Below are positions 46,238 through 54,535 of a stretch of 64,000 nt of DNA, piece by piece. The DNA is taken from positions 62,001 to 126,000 of the forward strand of contig NZ_JABAGC010000001.1 of assembly GCF_012843905.1 (NCBI RefSeq). The letters are read 5' to 3'. The notes under the pieces were generated by a model. It was not told the DNA's origin. It did not search any database and saw only the letters and a list, made by a program, of their open reading frames with translations. Position numbers and translations under genes: made by a program. The first letter of the stretch is position 1; each line of letters begins with the position of its first letter. Source of the stretch: Clostridium sp. SM-530-WT-3G (GTDB lineage Bacteria; Bacillota; Clostridia; Clostridiales; Clostridiaceae).

Positions 46238-46357
46238 TATAATTTATTTCTTGTGCAAAATTGGGTTAAATACAACATTATAAATTTAATTACCTACAAA
46301 CCTATTTTTAAGAATTATAGATGAGTTTAACAAATGTCTATCTATAATTCTTTTTTT
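46238..46357 (+). promoter_or_regulatory. Attenuator leader 2, homologous to leader 1
   Basis: TATAAT (46238-46243) and TTGTGCAAAATT at the same 15-base spacing as in leader 1, a coding-like stretch NLI-T-Y-KPIF comparable with leader 1, then a terminator (46311-46322 with 46340-46351) and seven T residues. The gene behind it is not an ABC-F protein but the small ORF at 46501. Confidence 0.5.
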
Positions 46358-46500
46358 ATTTAATTACCTTATATAAGATTTTTACATAAAATTTGATATT
46401 ATATTATGTGAATGTTATAATTTCCATAATAGATGTATAACAAAAAAATACCTCAGCTACTTGTTTGTAGTTGAGGTATGATAAAGAGGTGCATAAAATT

Positions 46501-46803
46501 ATGGCAAAGAGAAACAGCAGAAATACAGATATATTAAAAGAAACTAAAGATACAACATCTCCTAAAATATATAATATTCTTGTTAAATGTGTTAATGGAG
46601 ATAGAGAAGATCTTGCAGAGGATGTATTAAAAGCAGATTATCTTCTTAACTATACAAGTAACTGTATAAAGGATAAAGACTATAGAGAAGCAAAAGAAAC
46701 TATAGCTATGGCAAAAAACAGAATAGATAAGGTAAAAGATGCTGGCTTCGATGTAGAGTATCTTATGTATTTATATGAAGGTATTAAAAAGAAGATCAAG
46801 TAA
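46501..46803 (+). CDS. Small hypothetical protein
   Basis: 100 residues from ATG 46501 with GAGGTG nine bases upstream; the frame is open from 46471. N-terminus MAKRNSRNTDILKETKDTTS is basic and flexible; the rest is helical and charged (IYNILVKCVNGDREDLAEDV; NRIDKVKDAGFDVEYLMYLY). A hairpin (ATACCTCA...TGAGGTAT, 46449-46480) directly precedes it, covering part of the leader. No family recognised. Confidence 0.65.
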   Translation: MAKRNSRNTDILKETKDTTSPKIYNILVKCVNGDREDLAEDVLKADYLLNYTSNCIKDKDYREAKETIAMAKNRIDKVKDAGFDVEYLMYLYEGIKKKIK

Positions 46804-46857
46804 TATCTTATTATATTAACTATTCAACTGTATATTAAGTGAAATTTATATAAGCAA

Positions 46858-46902
46858 AAATAGGCTAATTAGATAATTAATATCCAATTAGTCTATTTTT
46901 TT
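46858..46902 (+). terminator. Terminator after the small hypothetical gene
   Basis: A 13-bp stem (46858-46870 with 46886-46898, one G-T pair), 15-base loop, T-run to 46902. Confidence 0.7.
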
Positions 46903-46913
46903 ATAAAAAATCG

Positions 46914-46942
46914 TTGACAAGTTAAAATATATTAGATATTAT
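46914..46942 (+). promoter_or_regulatory. Promoter of the siderophore importer
   Basis: TTGACA (46914-46919), exact 17-base spacer, TATTAT (46937-46942); start site expected near 46949, about 70 bases before the first permease gene. Confidence 0.65.
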
Positions 46943-46963
46943 ATACTGGTAATGAAAGGGATT

Positions 46964-46983
46964 ATCAATTGATTTTGATTATT
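46964..46983. promoter_or_regulatory. Candidate iron-responsive operator at the importer promoter
   Basis: Just after the start site lies ATCAATTGATTTTGATTATT; its 16-base part 46968-46983 is the reverse complement, with one difference, of 49975-49990 before the binding-protein gene. Two copies at one iron-transport locus suggest a common regulator such as Fur. Confidence 0.4.
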
Positions 46984-47018
46984 AAAATTTATAATATTTA
47001 AAAATTAAATAAATAAGG

Positions 47019-47984
47019 ATGAGAAAGAAGATGAATAAAAAGATATTAATACCAATCTTTATTGTTTTATCATTTGCTTCGCTTTTTATAGGAGTACATG
47101 ATATTTCAATAATGGATATAGTTAATTTTGATTATGATAAGATAAATATTTTATTAATCAGTAGAATACCAAGGCTTGTAGGACTTATTTGTGCAGGGGT
47201 AGGCATGAGTATAAGTGGTGTTATAATGCAGCAGATAAGCAATAATAAATTCGTGTCTCCAACAACTGCAGCAACCCTTGATAGCGCTCAATTTGGTGTA
47301 GTAATAGCAATGTTATTTCTACCTGGAGCTGCACTTATAGAAAAAATGGTATTTGCATTTACTTTTGCCTTGGTAGGAACGTTTTTATTTATGAGAATAC
47401 TTAAAAATATAAAGCTTAAGAATGCAATCTTTATTCCTCTCGTAGGTATTATGGTTGGTAACGTAATAGGGTCATTAACAGAGTTTATTGCTTATAAAAA
47501 CAATTTGGTACAAAATGTAGGAGCATTTTTCCAAGGTAAATTTGCTATGGTTATGAAAGGTAATTATGAACTTATCTATTTTACAATTCCACTATTATTA
47601 ATAGCATTATTATATGCTAACAAATTTACAATCATAGGAATGGGAGAAGATATTTCAAAAAATCTAGGGCTTAATTACAAGAAAGTTAGTAATATAGGAC
47701 TTACAATAGTAGCATTAATAAGTGCGCTTGTAATAATAACAGTCGGAAGTATTCCTTTTGTAGGGCTTATTGTTCCAAATATAGTTTCATTATATAAGGG
47801 CGATAATATAAGCAAAAACATTATAGTCACAGCATTATTTGGAGCAAATTTCGTTCTTATTTGTGACATAATTGGAAGATTAGTAATTTATCCATATGAA
47901 ATTTCAACAAGTGTAACTGTTGGAGTTATTGGAAGTGCTATTTTCCTTTACTTAATATTTAGGGGGAACAAAAATGCAGCATAA
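47019..47984 (+). CDS. Siderophore ABC transporter permease, FecCD type (YclN-like)
   Basis: 321 residues, nine to ten membrane helices. Conserved FecCD segments: SRIPRLVGLICAGVGMSISG, then VMQQISNNKFVSPTTAATLD and PFVGLIVPNIVSLY near the C-terminus. It forms the channel with the next permease, whose start lies inside its last codons (11-base overlap). In Bacillus the homologous YclNOPQ system imports petrobactin-type siderophores; the substrate here is not proven. MRKKMNKKIL offers two starts (47019 or 47031). Confidence 0.88.
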   Translation: MRKKMNKKILIPIFIVLSFASLFIGVHDISIMDIVNFDYDKINILLISRIPRLVGLICAGVGMSISGVIMQQISNNKFVSPTTAATLDSAQFGVVIAMLFLPGAALIEKMVFAFTFALVGTFLFMRILKNIKLKNAIFIPLVGIMVGNVIGSLTEFIAYKNNLVQNVGAFFQGKFAMVMKGNYELIYFTIPLLLIALLYANKFTIIGMGEDISKNLGLNYKKVSNIGLTIVALISALVIITVGSIPFVGLIVPNIVSLYKGDNISKNIIVTALFGANFVLICDIIGRLVIYPYEISTSVTVGVIGSAIFLYLIFRGNKNAA

Positions 47985-48984
47985 ACCAAAACAAAAGAAT
48001 ATTTTTTTTAATAAATACATGAGAATGAATATTAATAATGATAAGAAAAAGCTAGTAATATTAAGTTTAGCAACAGTTCTTATAGTATGCCTATTCTTAT
48101 TTACAGGGCTTACTCCTAGAAATTACGCTTATAATTTATCTAGAAGAATCCCCAAAGTAATAGCTATATGTCTTACTGGAGGTGCAATAGCATTTTCTTC
48201 TACAATATTTCAAACTGTAACAAATAATAGAATACTAACGCCTAGTATTCTTGGGCTTGACTCACTTTATAACTTTGCACAAACAGTTGCCATATTTGTA
48301 TTTGGTGTAGAAAGTATAATGATGACAAATAAGCAGGTTAACTTTTTTGTATCTACTTTAATGATGATTTTAGGAAGCATAATACTCTACAAAGCAGTAT
48401 TCAGTAGAGGAAATAACGTATTTGTATTACTTTTAGTTGGTACTGTAATCGGTACATTTTTTAGAAGCTTAAGTTCATTTATGTCAGTGCTTATTGATCC
48501 TAATGACTTTGTAGTGCTTCAAGGGAAAATGTTTGCAAGCTTTAATAATGTAAATACAGATATTATATTCATAGTAATAGCCATATTTGCTTTAATTGCA
48601 TTTATAATGCGTAAGGATCTAAACAAGCTTGATGTTATGCTCCTTGGAAGAGAAAATGCAATAAATCTTGGTATAAATTATGATAAGCTTAGTAAAAAAA
48701 TATTACTTATAGTTGCTGTTTTAGTATCAGTTTCAACAGCATTAGTAGGGCCTATAACATTTTTAGGACTTTTAGTAGTAAATTTATCGTACCACTTATT
48801 TAATACATATAAACATTCATATATTATTACAGGCTCAATACTTATAAGTATTGTAGCACTAGTAGGTGGACAGTTTATTGTAGAAAGAGTACTAAACTTC
48901 TCTACAACTGTAAGCATAATAATCAACTTTATAGGTGGAATTTACTTCATTTATATGTTGATTAAAGAAGGTCGTAAGAGCTAA
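47974..48984 (+). CDS. Siderophore ABC transporter permease, FecCD type (YclO-like)
   Basis: 336 residues with the same fold as its upstream partner: LSRRIPKVIAICLTGGAIAF, FQTVTNNRILTPSILGLDSL and GPITFLGLLVVNLSYH. GGGGG before the ATG lies inside the preceding gene, implying coupled translation. It pairs with the first permease to form a heterodimeric membrane channel. Confidence 0.88.
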   Translation: MQHKPKQKNIFFNKYMRMNINNDKKKLVILSLATVLIVCLFLFTGLTPRNYAYNLSRRIPKVIAICLTGGAIAFSSTIFQTVTNNRILTPSILGLDSLYNFAQTVAIFVFGVESIMMTNKQVNFFVSTLMMILGSIILYKAVFSRGNNVFVLLLVGTVIGTFFRSLSSFMSVLIDPNDFVVLQGKMFASFNNVNTDIIFIVIAIFALIAFIMRKDLNKLDVMLLGRENAINLGINYDKLSKKILLIVAVLVSVSTALVGPITFLGLLVVNLSYHLFNTYKHSYIITGSILISIVALVGGQFIVERVLNFSTTVSIIINFIGGIYFIYMLIKEGRKS

Positions 48985-49029
48985 TAAACTATTATAAATA
49001 TATAAATTAAAAAGCTAGAGAGCTTTAGA

Positions 49030-49063
49030 TTATCTAATTTAAAGTTCTATAGAAATTAGATAA
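49030..49063 (+). other. Intercistronic hairpin
   Basis: A perfect 11-bp stem TTATCTAATTT (49030-49040) with AAATTAGATAA (49053-49063), no T-tract. It lies between the permease and ATPase genes and may act in RNA processing or as a partial attenuator. Confidence 0.45.
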
Positions 49064-49150
49064 GTTTAGATTTATAATTCATGAATTTTTAGTGATTGTA
49101 AAGCTAAAAATTTAGGAATTATAAATTTAAGATTATAAGAGGAGGAAAAT

Positions 49151-49906
49151 ATGATAGAGGTTAAAAATCTAACAAAAAAATATGGAAATAAAACTGTTGT
49201 TGATAATGTTTCTTTTAATATAGAAAAAGGTAAGATAACTTCATTTATAGGGCCTAATGGTGCTGGGAAGAGTACAGTCCTATCAATGATTTCAAGAATA
49301 ATGGATAAGGATAATGGAACTGTTACTATTAATGGTACAGAACTTGAAAAATGGAATGATACAGAGTTAGCAAAAAAGCTTTCAATATTAAAACAATCCA
49401 ATAATATTAATGTAAGACTTACAATAAGAGAAATAGTAAGCTTTGGGCGTTATCCTTACTGTGAAGGAAGATTAAAAGAAGAGGATATCAAATATGTAGA
49501 TGAAGCTATAGCTTATATGGAGCTTACAGATATTCAAGATAGATATTTAGATGAGCTAAGTGGAGGTCAAAGACAAAGAGCTTATATAGCAATGGTTCTT
49601 GCTCAAAATACTGAATATGTTTTCTTAGATGAACCTTTAAATAACCTTGATATGAAACATTCAGTTTCTATGATGAAGGTATTTAGAAGACTTGTAGATG
49701 AATTAAATAAAACAGTTGTAATAGTAATGCATGATATAAACTTTGCATCAGTATATTCAGATAATATTGTTATATTGAAGAATGGTAAGTTAGCTAAAAA
49801 TGATACAACTGAAAATATTATTAATAAGGAAACATTAGAAGATATTTATGAGATTAACTTTGATATAAGAGAAATTAATGGTAATAAGATAAGTGTATAT
49901 TTCTAA
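49151..49906 (+). CDS. Siderophore ABC transporter ATP-binding protein (YclP-like)
   Basis: 251 residues with Walker A GPNGAGKS, Q-loop in LKQSNNINVRLT, signature YLDELSGGQRQR, Walker B YVFLDEPLNNLD and H-loop VMHDINFA. It drives uptake by the two permeases. RBS GAGGAGG. The gap of 166 bases before it contains only a hairpin, so it still belongs to the operon. Confidence 0.93.
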   Translation: MIEVKNLTKKYGNKTVVDNVSFNIEKGKITSFIGPNGAGKSTVLSMISRIMDKDNGTVTINGTELEKWNDTELAKKLSILKQSNNINVRLTIREIVSFGRYPYCEGRLKEEDIKYVDEAIAYMELTDIQDRYLDELSGGQRQRAYIAMVLAQNTEYVFLDEPLNNLDMKHSVSMMKVFRRLVDELNKTVVIVMHDINFASVYSDNIVILKNGKLAKNDTTENIINKETLEDIYEINFDIREINGNKISVYF

Positions 49907-49967
49907 TAATAAATTAAAGAGTTAATAAAGAGCTTGAAAGAATTGCTCTTATTTATAGAATAATTAA

Positions 49968-49982
49968 TGATAATAATAATCA
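49968..49982. promoter_or_regulatory. Fur-box-like palindrome
   Basis: TGATAATAATAATCA differs by one position from the ideal 7-1-7 Fur box TGATAATnATTATCA. It precedes the lipoprotein gene by 48 bases and overlaps the shared 16-base motif at 49975-49990. Confidence 0.45.
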
Positions 49983-50029
49983 AAAGCAATATAGTAATGC
50001 TTAAAAATATAAGAAAGAGGTAATTTTAC

Positions 50030-50968
50030 ATGAAAAAAAGAAGATTATTAAGTTTATTAGGGGTAGTAGTATTGGCAACTGGATTATTTGCAGGATGTTC
50101 AAGCAGCAATACTACATCAACAAAAACAACTGAAACTATAACTGTAACTGATAGAAATGGTGAAGTAGAAGTCCCAAAGAACCCAGAAAGAGTTGTAGTT
50201 CTTGATTATGGTTCGCTAGATATAATGGATGATTTGGGAATAGAAGCAATAGGAGTTCCCAAAAGTAACTTGCCTGAATATTTAAGTGAATATAAAAATG
50301 AAAAATACACAGATATAGGTGGAGTTAAAGAATTTAATTTTGAAACAATAAATTCAATTGAACCAGACTTAATTATAATTGAAGGAAGACAGGCGGAATC
50401 TTATGATGAACTTTCAAAGATTGCTCCAACTTTATATTTAGGAAGCACAGGTTCAGATTATTATAATGGTTTAAAGGATAATGCAGAAATATTAGGTAAA
50501 ATATTTGATAAAGAAAAAGAATTAGCAGATAAATTTAGCTCTTTTGATTCAAGAATAAATACTATAAATGAAAAAGTTAAGAGCGAAAACTTAAATGCAT
50601 TAGTTTCAATGGTAAGCGATGGTAGTATGAGTGTTTATGGTTCAGGTTCAAGATATAATTTAATCTTTAATGAATTAGGATTTACACCAACAGATGATTC
50701 TATTCAGGTTTCAAACCACGGCCAAAGTATTTCAAATGAATATTTAGCAGAAAAGAATCCTGGATATTTATTCGTTTTAGATAAAGGGCAAATTACTGGT
50801 TCAAACGCACAACCTGCAAAAGAAATCGTAGAAAATGAATTAGTTAAAACTACTGATACATATAAAAATGGAAATATCGTATATTTAGACACACAAGCAT
50901 GGTATGTTGGTGGAGCTGGGTTTAAAGCTTTAGATAAAATGCTTAGTGATATTGAAAATGCACTTTAA
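50030..50968 (+). CDS. Siderophore-binding lipoprotein (YclQ-like)
   Basis: 312 residues. Signal peptide and lipobox MKKRRLLSLLGVVV...GLFAGC with the lipidated Cys, then a FepB-type periplasmic-binding fold (ITVTDRNGEVEVPKNPERVV, VLDYGSLDIMDDLG, NSIEPDLIIIEGRQ). It catches ferric siderophore outside the membrane and hands it to the permeases. AGAGGTAA ribosome binding site. It may also be transcribed from a promoter of its own. Confidence 0.92.
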   Translation: MKKRRLLSLLGVVVLATGLFAGCSSSNTTSTKTTETITVTDRNGEVEVPKNPERVVVLDYGSLDIMDDLGIEAIGVPKSNLPEYLSEYKNEKYTDIGGVKEFNFETINSIEPDLIIIEGRQAESYDELSKIAPTLYLGSTGSDYYNGLKDNAEILGKIFDKEKELADKFSSFDSRINTINEKVKSENLNALVSMVSDGSMSVYGSGSRYNLIFNELGFTPTDDSIQVSNHGQSISNEYLAEKNPGYLFVLDKGQITGSNAQPAKEIVENELVKTTDTYKNGNIVYLDTQAWYVGGAGFKALDKMLSDIENAL

Positions 50969-50978
50969 TAAATAACCC

Positions 50979-51014
50979 AAGAGTTCTATCTTAAATTTGG
51001 ATAGAACTCTTTTA
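50979..51014 (+). terminator. Terminator of the siderophore operon
   Basis: A perfect 12-bp stem AAGAGTTCTATC (50979-50990) with GATAGAACTCTT (51000-51011), 9-base loop, then TTT. Nothing else is seen up to 51314. Confidence 0.75.
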
Positions 51015-51314
51015 ATTATATAAAATTATAGTGTGAAAAAACTATATACTTAAGTTATAGCAAGACCTTGTAGCATGTTGTATATATGCTCTTTTTTAAT
51101 TATTGTAGTGCTTTTTATTTCTAAATTTGAAAATTCTAATATGATAATAAAATACTATTTATATGATAAATTCAGCTTTTAATAATGATTATTATATACT
51201 ATATATGATTAATCACTATATAAACTTCTTATATATTTTGTTTTATGATATAATAACACCTATGTCAATTAACAATTAAAATTCATATGATAAAAAAATT
51301 TTGAGGTGAAAAAC

Positions 51315-52190
51315 ATGATTCAAATATCATTTCCAATTAAACATTCAGAAGTAGATGAAGTAATAGATAAATTAATAAGTATAGGTTTAGACTCAACATA
51401 TTATGATGCACCATATGATGTTACAATAGATTCCAATGGATATGGTTTTATTGAAAGAGAAGATGAAATCGTTGAACTAAAAATATTTCCACAAGAAGAG
51501 ACTATTGAGGAATGTGATTATCATTTAAATAATATTAAAGAATTATTAAACATAGAAGATGAGATAAAAATAATAAACCTTGATATAGATAATTGGCAGA
51601 TGCCTTTTGAACCAGTAGATTTAAATAATGGTTATGTAATTGCAGAGCCAAATTACGATATATCTTATGAAAAAGGCAAAATTAATTTTGAATCACAAGG
51701 TTCATTTGGAACTGGTCTTCATGAAACAACTCAAGATCTTTTAAGATACATATTAAATGAAGATTTTACAAACTTAAAAGTACTAGATTTAGGAACAGGT
51801 TCTGGAATTTTAAGTATAGCTGCTGCCATAAAAAATGCTGAGCATGTAACTGCATTAGATATAAGAGATGTTACAGAAGAGGTTACTCATAATTTTAAAT
51901 TAAATAAACTTAATAATATTGAAGTTTTAATAAAAGATGTAACAAAAGAAAAAATTAATTTTAATAATATTTATGACGTTGTATTTATAAATATAGGTGG
52001 AGATGAAACAATAAGTTCAATGGAACTTATAAATAATGCAATAAAACCAAATGGAATATTATATGTTTCAGGTCTTGTTGAGTGGAGCAGTGAAGATATA
52101 TATAACAAGATTAAGGAATATGGTTATAATCTTGTTAAAAAAACTCAGACTAATGAATGGGTAACTATGATTTTAAAGAAAAATAACTAG
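51315..52190 (+). CDS. PrmA-like methyltransferase (ribosomal protein L11 methyltransferase family)
   Basis: 291 residues. The linker motif FESQGSFGTGLHETTQDLLR and the SAM motif VLDLGTGSGILSIAAA are those of PrmA, which trimethylates ribosomal protein L11. Motif IV is INIGGDE instead of the usual NI.A/NPP form, so the target could differ. The housekeeping prmA is usually near dnaJ/rsmE, which are not here, suggesting a paralogue. GAGGTG before ATG 51315 (GTG 51306 is that box itself). Confidence 0.75.
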   Translation: MIQISFPIKHSEVDEVIDKLISIGLDSTYYDAPYDVTIDSNGYGFIEREDEIVELKIFPQEETIEECDYHLNNIKELLNIEDEIKIINLDIDNWQMPFEPVDLNNGYVIAEPNYDISYEKGKINFESQGSFGTGLHETTQDLLRYILNEDFTNLKVLDLGTGSGILSIAAAIKNAEHVTALDIRDVTEEVTHNFKLNKLNNIEVLIKDVTKEKINFNNIYDVVFINIGGDETISSMELINNAIKPNGILYVSGLVEWSSEDIYNKIKEYGYNLVKKTQTNEWVTMILKKNN

Positions 52191-52207
52191 AATAAGAGGA
52201 AAATAAA

Positions 52208-52654
52208 ATGTGTAAAACAAAAGAAGCAATCAATAAACTACTCGTAGAAATATATAATGATATTCTACAAATAGAGGAAGAAACACTTAAAAAGGATGAA
52301 CATTCTGATTTAACTATAACCGAAATACATACTATTGAAGCTATAGGTATAGATAAAGAAAAAACAATGTCTGAAATAGCTCAACAGCTTAATGTTACTC
52401 TTGGTACTCTTACTACAGGTATAAATAAACTTATAAAAAAGGGTTATGTTGAAAGAAACAGAACTGAAGAAGACAGGAGAATAGTACTTGTAAGACTTAC
52501 TGAAAAAGGAAAAGTTGCATATAAGCATCACGAAGAATTCCATAATGAGATGGTACAAAATTCAGTTAATGATTTAACTGAAGATGAAAAGAAAGTACTT
52601 GCTTCGTCATTAGAAAAAATTAAAAATTTCTTTACTAATAAATATAATGTCTAG
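52208..52654 (+). CDS. MarR family transcriptional regulator
   Basis: 148 residues with a winged helix: TMSEIAQQLNVTLGTLTTGI as the helix-turn-helix and RTEEDRRIVLVRLTEKG as the wing. The sequence around TEIHTIEAIG and VTLGTLTTGINKLIKKGYVE resembles FabT, which controls fatty-acid synthesis genes in Firmicutes, but no fab genes are in the window. It starts 17 bases after the methyltransferase gene and may be co-transcribed with it. Confidence 0.85.
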   Translation: MCKTKEAINKLLVEIYNDILQIEEETLKKDEHSDLTITEIHTIEAIGIDKEKTMSEIAQQLNVTLGTLTTGINKLIKKGYVERNRTEEDRRIVLVRLTEKGKVAYKHHEEFHNEMVQNSVNDLTEDEKKVLASSLEKIKNFFTNKYNV

Positions 52655-52665
52655 GAGGTAATCAA

Positions 52666-53133
52666 GTGAAAGTTAATTTAAATGATGTTATAGAATGTAT
52701 AGAATTTGAAAACGAAAATTTAAATCATTTTTATAATAAGAAAACAGGAATTATAATTTATAAGGAATCTTCTGATACTAGTAGCTATAGTGCTTCAGAT
52801 TATAATAGAATAAATGAATTTGAAGAATGGGAAAGAGAACTTATAGAATCTTTATATGATTTGGAAAATAATCCTGACGATTATATTAAGCTTCCTGGAG
52901 AAGAAGATATAAATGAACTTAAAATATTAGTTAATTTCTGCAATTCCTTCAGTGATATTTTAATAGACGATATATTAAATAAAAATATAGATGATACAAA
53001 AAAGATTCAAAAAATCAAGAAAATAATAGAAGAAAAAAATATGCTTAACGACTGGTATGAATATAGAGAGCAGAGTGAAAGACAGATTGCTATAGATTGG
53101 TGTAAAGATAATAATATAGAATTTGAGGAGTAG
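52666..53133 (+). CDS. UPF0158 family protein
   Basis: 155 residues from GTG 52666 with AGGAGG in front. It opens VNLNDVIECIEFENENLNHF and ends WYEYREQSERQIAIDWCKDN, which is the typical UPF0158 frame (acidic, helical, terminal W-C motif). The central FRRFK-like segment of the family is weakly kept (KKIQKIKKIIEEKNMLNDW). Function unknown. Eleven bases separate it from the MarR gene. Confidence 0.75.
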   Translation: MKVNLNDVIECIEFENENLNHFYNKKTGIIIYKESSDTSSYSASDYNRINEFEEWERELIESLYDLENNPDDYIKLPGEEDINELKILVNFCNSFSDILIDDILNKNIDDTKKIQKIKKIIEEKNMLNDWYEYREQSERQIAIDWCKDNNIEFEE

Positions 53134-53205
53134 TAATTAATATAAATTCAACATTTACATGTATAATTAATATAATAATCATAATTAATATTTTTGGAGT
53201 TAAAT

Positions 53206-53529
53206 ATGAAAAAGCTTGATTTTGTTCTTATGAAATTGCGTGGTGACAATAAGAAAATTTCATTTACAAGAGATGAAGCAGAAAAGATTGCTAAATCTCT
53301 AAAAATAGACTTTAACAAAGAAAGATTTAATTTTGATGAATTTTATAAAGGTGTAAATGTTGAATTAGAACATGGAACAAGATATCCAAGAGCAAATGTG
53401 ACAAATAATAATCCTATTCTAACTGGAAAAATTGCACTGGCACATTTATTAGAATTCCCTGATTATTATACAAGACTAAGTAAGCTTGAAGAGGAAGCCA
53501 AAAAGTACTGGAATAATAGAAAAAATTAA
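53206..53529 (+). CDS. DUF5661 family protein
   Basis: 107 residues. The family signature NVELEHGTRYPRANVTNNNP and KIALAHLLEFPDYYTRLSKL is complete. ATG 53206 is preceded by TTGGAG at proper spacing; the TTG at 53194 is part of that box. Small acidic protein with no assigned activity. It follows UPF0158 by 72 bases. Confidence 0.8.
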   Translation: MKKLDFVLMKLRGDNKKISFTRDEAEKIAKSLKIDFNKERFNFDEFYKGVNVELEHGTRYPRANVTNNNPILTGKIALAHLLEFPDYYTRLSKLEEEAKKYWNNRKN

Positions 53530-53614
53530 AAATTATTATAAGCTAAAGATATAAGATTATATGCAAAAGATAATATAACCATACGTAGGATTAATAATGA
53601 AAGAAGGGATTCAT

Positions 53615-54007
53615 ATGTTTTTTATTGGAGTTTTTGGTATAGAAGATAAAGAAGTTGAAATCATGACTTTGAATAATTTTACATGTAAAAGCTGTAACAT
53701 ACAGACAAATAGCAGATTGTACAAAAGATATAGTTTCTTTCACTTCTTTTTTATACCTTTATTCAAATGGAATATTGAATATTATGTTGTTTGTAATTCA
53801 TGCAATTCGGTTTATTCTATTCCAAAGGAAAAAGGAAAAGCTATAGAAGATGGTGAAGATATACAAATTACATACTGGGATTTAAATGAAGTCAACTCTA
53901 ATTATTATGGCTATACTTCATTTAATAGGTGTTCAAGCTGTGGTAGAGAAATAGACAAAAACTTTGATTACTGTCCTTACTGTGGAAACAGAATAAAACC
54001 ATATTAA
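53615..54007 (+). CDS. Zinc-ribbon protein
   Basis: 130 residues from ATG 53615 (AGAAGGGATT upstream). Two metal-binding pairs: CKSCNIQTNSRLYKRY...YVVCNSCNSVYSI at the N-terminal part and CSSCGREIDKNFDYCPYCG at the C-terminus; between the first pair is an aromatic hydrophobic FFHFFFIPLFKW stretch. This arrangement (zinc_ribbon_15-like plus a C-terminal ribbon) is common in Firmicutes with no known function. Confidence 0.75.
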   Translation: MFFIGVFGIEDKEVEIMTLNNFTCKSCNIQTNSRLYKRYSFFHFFFIPLFKWNIEYYVVCNSCNSVYSIPKEKGKAIEDGEDIQITYWDLNEVNSNYYGYTSFNRCSSCGREIDKNFDYCPYCGNRIKPY

Positions 54008-54147
54008 TGAAAAATATAAAAACATATTATTTTATTAGTGTAATATATTTCTTTACTTAGAAATATATTAATAATAGATAATATGTTTTTAAGATCTTGA
54101 ACATATCTTTAAAGTCTTGAAACAAAAATAATAGGAGCGGATTTTAA

Positions 54148-54318
54148 ATGAGTACTGTTAAAGAAAAAATAACCTCATACTGTCAAAAAAGTAAATTGAA
54201 TATGAAAAAATTTTCTATTAAAGCAGTTGAGGAAGGATATTTAGCAACTGATGGTGAGGCTTCTCTTATTTTCAGCAAAGACGGAACCCTCCTCTGTTTA
54301 CCAATGTATAAATTGTAA
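54148..54318 (+). CDS. Small hypothetical protein, 56 residues
   Basis: MSTVKEKITSYCQKSKLNMK begins after a clear ATAGGAG ribosome binding site; the rest (KFSIKAVEEGYLATDGEASL, IFSKDGTLLCLPMYKL) looks like a small beta-rich fold. A 15-bp terminator follows at once. No family recognised, but the signals around it favour a real gene. Confidence 0.6.
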   Translation: MSTVKEKITSYCQKSKLNMKKFSIKAVEEGYLATDGEASLIFSKDGTLLCLPMYKL

Positions 54319-54330
54319 CCGTTTCATAAA

Positions 54331-54380
54331 AACCATAGAATTAATGGGTAAGTAATGACTATTAATTCTATGGTTTTAAT
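54331..54380 (+). terminator. Terminator of the 56-residue gene
   Basis: A perfect 15-bp stem (54331-54345 with 54361-54375), 15-base loop, then a T-rich stretch. The remaining 54381-54535 is promoter-like AT-rich DNA. Confidence 0.75.
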
Positions 54381-54535
54381 ATTTTATTATTTGAAAAAAC
54401 TAATACTGAAACATTAGAATGAAGAGCTAAGTAAACCTTATATGAGTAGCTTGAAATATTTTCTATTGTTAAACTAGCATATAATCTGCATTAGTGTTAT
54501 AATCGTGAAAGTGACAATTTGGAAGGAGACTTTAT

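Noticed and set aside
49072-49401. 109-codon minus-strand ORF over the start of the siderophore ATPase gene
   Set aside because: Antisense shadow of conserved Walker A coding sequence, without ribosome binding site or known domain.
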